A DNA stretch of 12,056 nt from Dipetalonema caudispina (Eukaryota; Nematoda; Chromadorea; Rhabditida; Onchocercidae). The stretch lies in the NCBI GenBank assembly GCA_013365325.1, contig JABVXV010000728.1:1-12056 (forward strand), written 5' to 3'. The translations under genes were made by a program, and so were the position numbers. Below, piece by piece: positions 8,724 to 12,056 of the stretch. Numbering within the stretch: position 1 is the stretch's first letter; every line of letters begins with the position of its first letter. The notes under the pieces were generated by a model, which saw only the letters and a program-made list of their open reading frames with translations, was not told the origin of the DNA and did not search any database.

Positions 8724-10656
8724 ATGCTATTCATCAGTAATCCATTATTATTGGAACGTGAGTTAAAATTGGAATTTGACGATGGTCATAACGATTGCAG
8801 AAAGAAATGTGATAAAACGGTTAGATTCTGACAACTTTTTTTGTAATTAAAGAAATTTTCCTTTTATGTTATAAAAAATACACGTTGAAAGTATTTGAAA
8901 TGTTTATTTACTTATTAGCATACTTCTTTATTGTCTCAGCTAATTTATTCGACAATTAAATAACTTTGTTTCGCTTTTGCTTACCATTTCATTTTTACTT
9001 ATGTTGCCTTTAATTTGCATTCACTAATTATTTCATTAAAATTTTCCAGAGGTTTGTCATCAGCGGTTTATTTTTGTATGTGCTGACTTCATTATTTATT
9101 ATTATCTTGAATTATCCGTTATCACTGACAGCAATTGCATTCCCTATTATTGTACTTATTTATACAATCGCTGTTTTAAATGACAATCGGCGACGAGATT
9201 TCTGGCCAATTATTTTTGTTACGGTTTGATTTTATAGATTTATTGGATGACTATAACGACAAAAGTAATAGCTACATCAAACTTTGCACAAAACAAAAAC
9301 AAGTGAATACAAATTCAGCAAATAAAGCAAGTGATGCTTCGATTTTCCATTCAAACAAATGATTTTCTACTATTTCAGTTAGCATACATAAAAATGCAAA
9401 CTTGTATGGATTTGGAATGTTACACCTTTTAATTTTTAAGATTTTGAAAACAGTTTGTTTTAGGTAAATAGAATTTATCGATGAATAGGGGAATGTGAAA
9501 AGTGAAAAATGAATTAACCATTTGAATAGACAAAGTAATTAAGTTGACATGCGAAGTGGAAAGTACAGAGATGTGTCTGTTAAGCAATATAATTTTTAGT
9601 AAATCTTGAGAAAAAAAGAAACACATGACATCGTGATAGTTTAGAATCAGGAAATACTGAATTTCAACATACACAAATCGAGTTTTAGCTTCATACTAGA
9701 ATTAGTCCGTAGGATTTTTCGTATAATATTTGAAATTTGTTGTGAAAAAAGTAATGGTAATCATATATGTCTGGAGACAGTATCATTGAGCAAATAGCCT
9801 TTCAACAAGTTGAGAAAGTTTTTGTGGAACAATTTTCAAATACTGCATTAAACCAAGCTACAGATTAATATATATGATTTATCATTTCCAGTTTGCCGGT
9901 TTCATTCTGAAATTGATCACAATTACAATATTTTTCATTATCTATCCATTGCGAAACGATACTAACGCTCCGAAAATTGTAGATACACGCAAGAAATCGG
10001 GACTATTCGGTAAAAGTTTCTCAATATTTAGAATTCACCTCATTATAACATTAATATTCAATTCAGCAACTATAAATTTGGATTAAGTTTCAAATTTGGA
10101 GCCTCTACAACTTCACTTTTTGAGTTTTTCTTTTATTCTGATGTTCTAAAACGTATAAATCTTAATAAAGAAATCTTCCAAACTGGAAAAAAAACTGTGA
10201 TAGAGAGTAATGCTTATTAGCGACTTAGTTTCTGATTTTCCGAATTTTGAAATATGTACAATGAGATTCATAATTTTAATTAAAAAATTCCAAACATTCC
10301 AAATCCTCTTGAAATCTGCATATCGTTATAAAATTTGCAATTCATTCAAGTGAAACTTACATTTTTAATAAAAGAGAAGTGGATCTTTCGAAAACTACGA
10401 GGATTTGTGCTTGCTCTTTCAATTTAATTATTGTTAGGGAAAAATTTTTTCAGGTTGGATAGGAGAGGGAGAAAAAAGACTATTTTTCGGAATATTCTTT
10501 TTGGTTGAATTTGTTTTGTTAATAATGGCATGTTGTTTACATTGGTATTTCGCAACATTTTGTTATCAGTCTTCGTCAAATGCAGCAACAACAACAATAA
10601 CAACAACAGCAATTGGAAGATCGCGACGTAACTCACGAAGGAGCTATCATGTTTAA
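8724..10656 (+). CDS. Four-exon gene: small tetraspanning membrane protein, 196 aa, family unassigned
   Basis: Four exons join in frame: 8724-8819, 9050-9223, 9892-10009 and 10454-10656 (stop TAA 10654-10656). Introns are bounded by GT/AG: GTTAGA-TTTTCCAG (phase 0), GTTTGA-ATTTCCAG (phase 0) and GTAAAA-TTTTTCAG (phase 1). The predicted 196-residue protein has an acidic/dileucine N-terminus (NPLLLERELKLEFDD) and CRKKC just before TM1. The membrane segments are about 34-54, 56-76, 85-110 and 139-162. The TM2-3 loop NDNRRRDF is basic, hence cytosolic, and the TM3-4 loop carries an NDT sequon at 112-114 (luminal). TM4 ends in clustered cysteines (156, 157, 166), and a Thr-rich then Arg-rich tail ends YHV, a possible class II PDZ ligand. 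The layout resembles LAPTM4-like or other nematode 4-TM proteins, but I cannot assign a family. The start is the first ATG after the acceptor at 8706-8708. A stronger GTGAGT inside exon 1 (8756) is an alternative donor but breaks the frame. Confidence 0.78.
8820..9049 (+). other. Intron 1 (230 bp, phase 0)
   Basis: It runs from GTTAGATT to TTTTCCAG. The GTTAGA donor is not consensus but keeps the reading frame into a clean membrane-segment exon. Nothing else was recognised inside. Confidence 0.65.
9224..9891 (+). other. Intron 2 (668 bp, phase 0)
   Basis: It runs from GTTTGATT to ATTTCCAG. Open frames inside it (for example on the minus strand at 9429-9674) show no domain and are treated as chance. 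It splits TM3, with residues 85-90 in exon 2 and the rest in exon 3. Confidence 0.65.
10010..10453 (+). other. Intron 3 (444 bp, phase 1)
   Basis: It runs from GTAAAAGT to TTTTTTCAG. Joining G at 10009 to GT at 10454 makes a Gly codon and continues smoothly into TM4. No structure was recognised inside. Confidence 0.75.
10582..10612 (+). repeat. Imperfect (ACA/CAA)n tract inside exon 4
   Basis: A short ACA-rich run encodes Ala-Ala-Thr-Thr-Thr-Ile-Thr-Thr-Thr in the cytoplasmic tail. It marks a low-complexity linker likely to vary between species. The same tract read on the minus strand gives an artefactual poly-leucine frame. Confidence 0.8.
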
Positions 10657-10699
10657 TATTTTCAGTTATTTCATTTCAACGAATCTCTGACTATTTTAG

Positions 10700-10746
10700 A
10701 AACAGCTTTTTTCCGTCGTTATCGTCCTATATGTAAGCATTTCTAA
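10700..10746 (+). CDS. Possible alternative last exon of the four-TM gene
   Basis: Exon 4 contains a GTAACT donor (GT at 10628-10629, phase 1). A TATTTTAG acceptor at 10692-10699 would remove a 72-base intron. The joined frame continues from Arg187 as QTAFFRRYRP-I, then CKHF and a TAA at 10744-10746, giving 202 residues. The CGT-rich codons and the basic RRYR motif look coding. A further GTAAGC donor at 10733 could splice to an acceptor at 10890, in which case the joined T and AA would form a stop directly after Ile198. Either form keeps a basic cytoplasmic tail but loses the terminal YHV. Which end is used cannot be settled from the sequence. Confidence 0.35.
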
Positions 10747-10792
10747 TACAACAATGTGATTTAAAATGATGTCTATTTGCCGGTTTTATTTG

Positions 10793-10798
10793 AATAAA
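10793..10798 (+). terminator. Polyadenylation signal AATAAA
   Basis: A canonical AATAAA lies 137 bases after the main stop and about 47 after the alternative stop, followed by CA-rich sequence. It is the most plausible 3' end signal for the four-TM gene. The hexamer is common in AT-rich DNA, so position is the main support. Confidence 0.5.
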
Positions 10799-10890
10799 CA
10801 AACAAAGAGAAAGAAACTCCTACTCAATTTCAATCATTTCAAGCTTATGAGAAGCAAAACATCGATTCGACATTAATATAATCTTCTCAG

Positions 10891-11054
10891 AAATATTGAG
10901 AAATTGGACAAAGTATATAATCATCCGTTTGGTAACTGAACCTACAATTAAGATAGCGTCGTCAAACCATACCATTCAATCACACTACAAGTTGATTGAT
11001 CTGACTAAGAAGTCAACGAATATGACAGCGTATCCTAACATGCGTCAATTGTAA
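10891..11054 (+). other. Open, GC-richer stretch between splice-like sites
   Basis: ATCTTCTCAG ends at 10890, and a frame starting at 10893 is open for 53 codons to TAA at 11052-11054. A strong donor-like GTAAGTGA begins at 11051. G+C is near 40% over 10920-11050, higher than the flanks. The translated stretch is polar and recalls no family. It could be an exon of an unseen downstream gene, part of a longer 3' UTR of the four-TM gene, or chance. Confidence 0.2.
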
Positions 11055-11869
11055 GTGACTTTTTTTTACACGGATAGTATGTCATATTGCACTGTAAAAA
11101 GAAACATAAAGTCGGATTCAGTGCAAATATCAACTTCCAAAAAATTAGAATGAAACAAAACATGAAAGAATTAGCAGGAAAAGAAAAAAATTTGAAATTC
11201 ATTATGTATTTGCTCCATCTGTTGCAAATAGTTGGTATACTTTATTTTCAATTTCTTCACTCTTTAAATACTTTTTTTTTATTTAACATTATAAACGACA
11301 CACTATTCCTTTTGTAAGATATTTGTTCTGAATGACTGACACGAATGTTCTATCGAACAGTAGCTATCTCCACTATTATCAGTACTTTCAAATGTATTTA
11401 CGCATAATGCAAAGAAGATAATCAACTGCATCACTCATTGAACTTCATTTACCAATTTTTCTTATTCTCCCTGCAAATCTGTAATTAAAACAGTTTACAA
11501 AGAAATAAGTAGACAACTACATTATAGGATGGTTGAAATAAGAGGAAAAAGCCACGTATTCATAGACTTTGTGTGCCACATTCAAAAAAAAGAAGAAAGC
11601 GCAGATTATCATAAAATGAAATGTACTACAATGACTGATTGGCGAAATTCTTCTGCCATGAAAAAAGGGTATAAAAACAAGCTGATAAGAAAAATGAAAC
11701 AAGTCAAAAGACGTGGAAATTTTATAGATAATGAAATAATAAAGCTTCGATGAGCTATCAAATATCGACAATTAAAATGGTCAACTGTTAAGCAGAAGGA
11801 GATAAGCTAACTTTTTTTATTCTGACTAACGCGTTAAAAAAATAATGCATTACCAGTAAATGTTGAAAT
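11055..11869. other. Stretch without a supportable gene
   Basis: Open frames occur on both strands over about 11517-11771 and on plus at 11087-11317, but none shows a known domain or convincing splice context. The plus-strand frame at 11529-11753 is rich in Lys, Met and Arg. It has a slight look of a degraded coding remnant, but this is not enough to call. Confidence 0.55.
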
Positions 11870-11941
11870 GAATTAACCGGAACCAACTAGAAATGCAAAA
11901 TGAATTGATTAATCGGAATTAATTTAAAATGCAGAGTGAAT
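11870..11941 (-). repeat. Two 36-bp tandem units
   Basis: Units 11870-11905 and 11906-11941 match at 26 of 36 positions without gaps, and most differences are transitions. Read on the minus strand the period is exactly 12 codons, giving related IHxAF...S-type peptides in each unit, with stops. This pattern is what a decayed coding repeat would leave. A partial third copy may follow at 11942, where the sequence changes to GC-rich. Confidence 0.6.
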
Positions 11942-12056
11942 TGTAAAGTCGCTGACACCCGCCACACATTGCAGGGTCACCATGGCCATAGCATAACAGC
12001 CCCTAGAGGGGCTTCCAAAAAATATCACTACAATCATGAATACTCTCCTGCACGGA
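11924..12056 (-). pseudogene. Partial minus-strand open frame, probable repeat-family or mobile-element end
   Basis: A minus-strand frame enters from the window edge at 12055 and stays open for 43 codons to a TAA at 11926-11924. The predicted peptide has a hydrophobic run (MIVVIFFG), then GCYAMAMVTLQCVAGVSDFT and a last IHSAF. That IHSAF motif recurs in degraded form in the 36-bp repeats beyond the stop. The block 11945-12025 is about half G+C, far above the rest of the window. The plus strand is also open here, so coding strand is not certain. The abrupt change of composition suggests inserted or repeat-derived DNA that continues outside the window. No family is claimed. Confidence 0.35.
11989..12012. 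repeat. GC hairpin GCCCC-TAGA-GGGGC
   Basis: A perfect 5-bp all-G/C stem around TAGA lies in the GC-rich block, and the inner T and A can add a sixth pair. It is the most stable short hairpin in the window for its length and may belong to the repeat element at this edge. Confidence 0.6.

Noticed and set aside
8756..8761. GTGAGT as the true donor of exon 1
   Set aside because: It is closer to consensus than GTTAGA at 8820, but splicing it to 9050 shifts the frame and runs to a stop within the exon, losing the membrane segments.
9180..9362. Plus-strand open frame starting with ATG
   Set aside because: It begins inside exon 2 in a different frame and runs into intron 2; the exon's own frame encodes two clear membrane segments.
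9874..10086. Plus-strand open frame read as an independent small gene
   Set aside because: It is exon 3 of the four-TM gene plus intron on both sides; the ATG lies in the intron, before the CAG acceptor at 9889-9891.
10424..10636. Minus-strand open frame with a poly-leucine run
   Set aside because: It is the shadow of exon 4 of the plus-strand gene; the leucines come from the ACA/CAA-rich tract.
7406..10873. Shared ACATCGATTCGA string near 7416 and 10859
   Set aside because: A 12-base match between two places in a 12-kb AT-rich window is expected by chance, and the flanks do not align beyond GAAGC.
11517..11771. Overlapping long open frames on both strands
   Set aside because: Neither has a recognisable domain, signal or splice context, and the two cannot be told apart by composition; length alone is not enough.

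Overview
The window is very AT-rich eukaryotic nuclear DNA, roughly 70-75% A+T by eye. It has simple-sequence tracts, diverged repeats, and one gene that can be read only by joining exons. The splice signals are the compact TTTCCAG/TTTTCAG type. The first exon looks like a trans-splice acceptor placed 15 bases before an ATG. Together these point to a nematode, and the base composition would suit a filarial or related parasitic species. That assignment is inference; no marker gene is present to prove it.

Layout. Positions 1-118 are a pure ATT microsatellite cut by the window edge. From about 119 to 8708 there is no gene I can call with confidence. This stretch holds two families of diverged local tandem repeats (1772-1968 and about 2830-3312), several clean inverted repeats (308-332, 366-385, 1701-1718, 2688-2780, 3777-3848, 3948-3981, 7738-7759), homopolymer and AT runs, and two weak orphan-exon candidates (about 580-777 on minus, 1248-1389 on plus). 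The hairpin at 3777-3848 has the size and shape of a microRNA precursor. The 93-base hairpin at 2688-2780 sits just upstream of the three-copy repeat.

Positions 8709-10800 contain the one convincing gene, on the plus strand. Four coding exons (8724-8819, 9050-9223, 9892-10009, 10454-10656) join in frame into a 196-residue protein. It has four predicted membrane segments, an N-glycosylation sequon in the second luminal loop, and an arginine-rich cytoplasmic tail. It is a small tetraspanning membrane protein of unassigned family. A second possible 3' end, through a 72-base intron and a small exon at 10700-10732, would replace the last nine residues. An AATAAA signal at 10793-10798 lies after both ends.

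Positions 10800-11869 contain no gene I can name, although 10891-11054 is an open, slightly GC-richer stretch between a good acceptor and a strong donor. Positions 11870-12056 are different in character: two 36-base repeat units lead into a GC-rich block, where a minus-strand frame is open to the window edge. This is probably the end of a repeat family or mobile element that continues outside the window. No rRNA, tRNA, CRISPR array or bacterial-type operon was seen.
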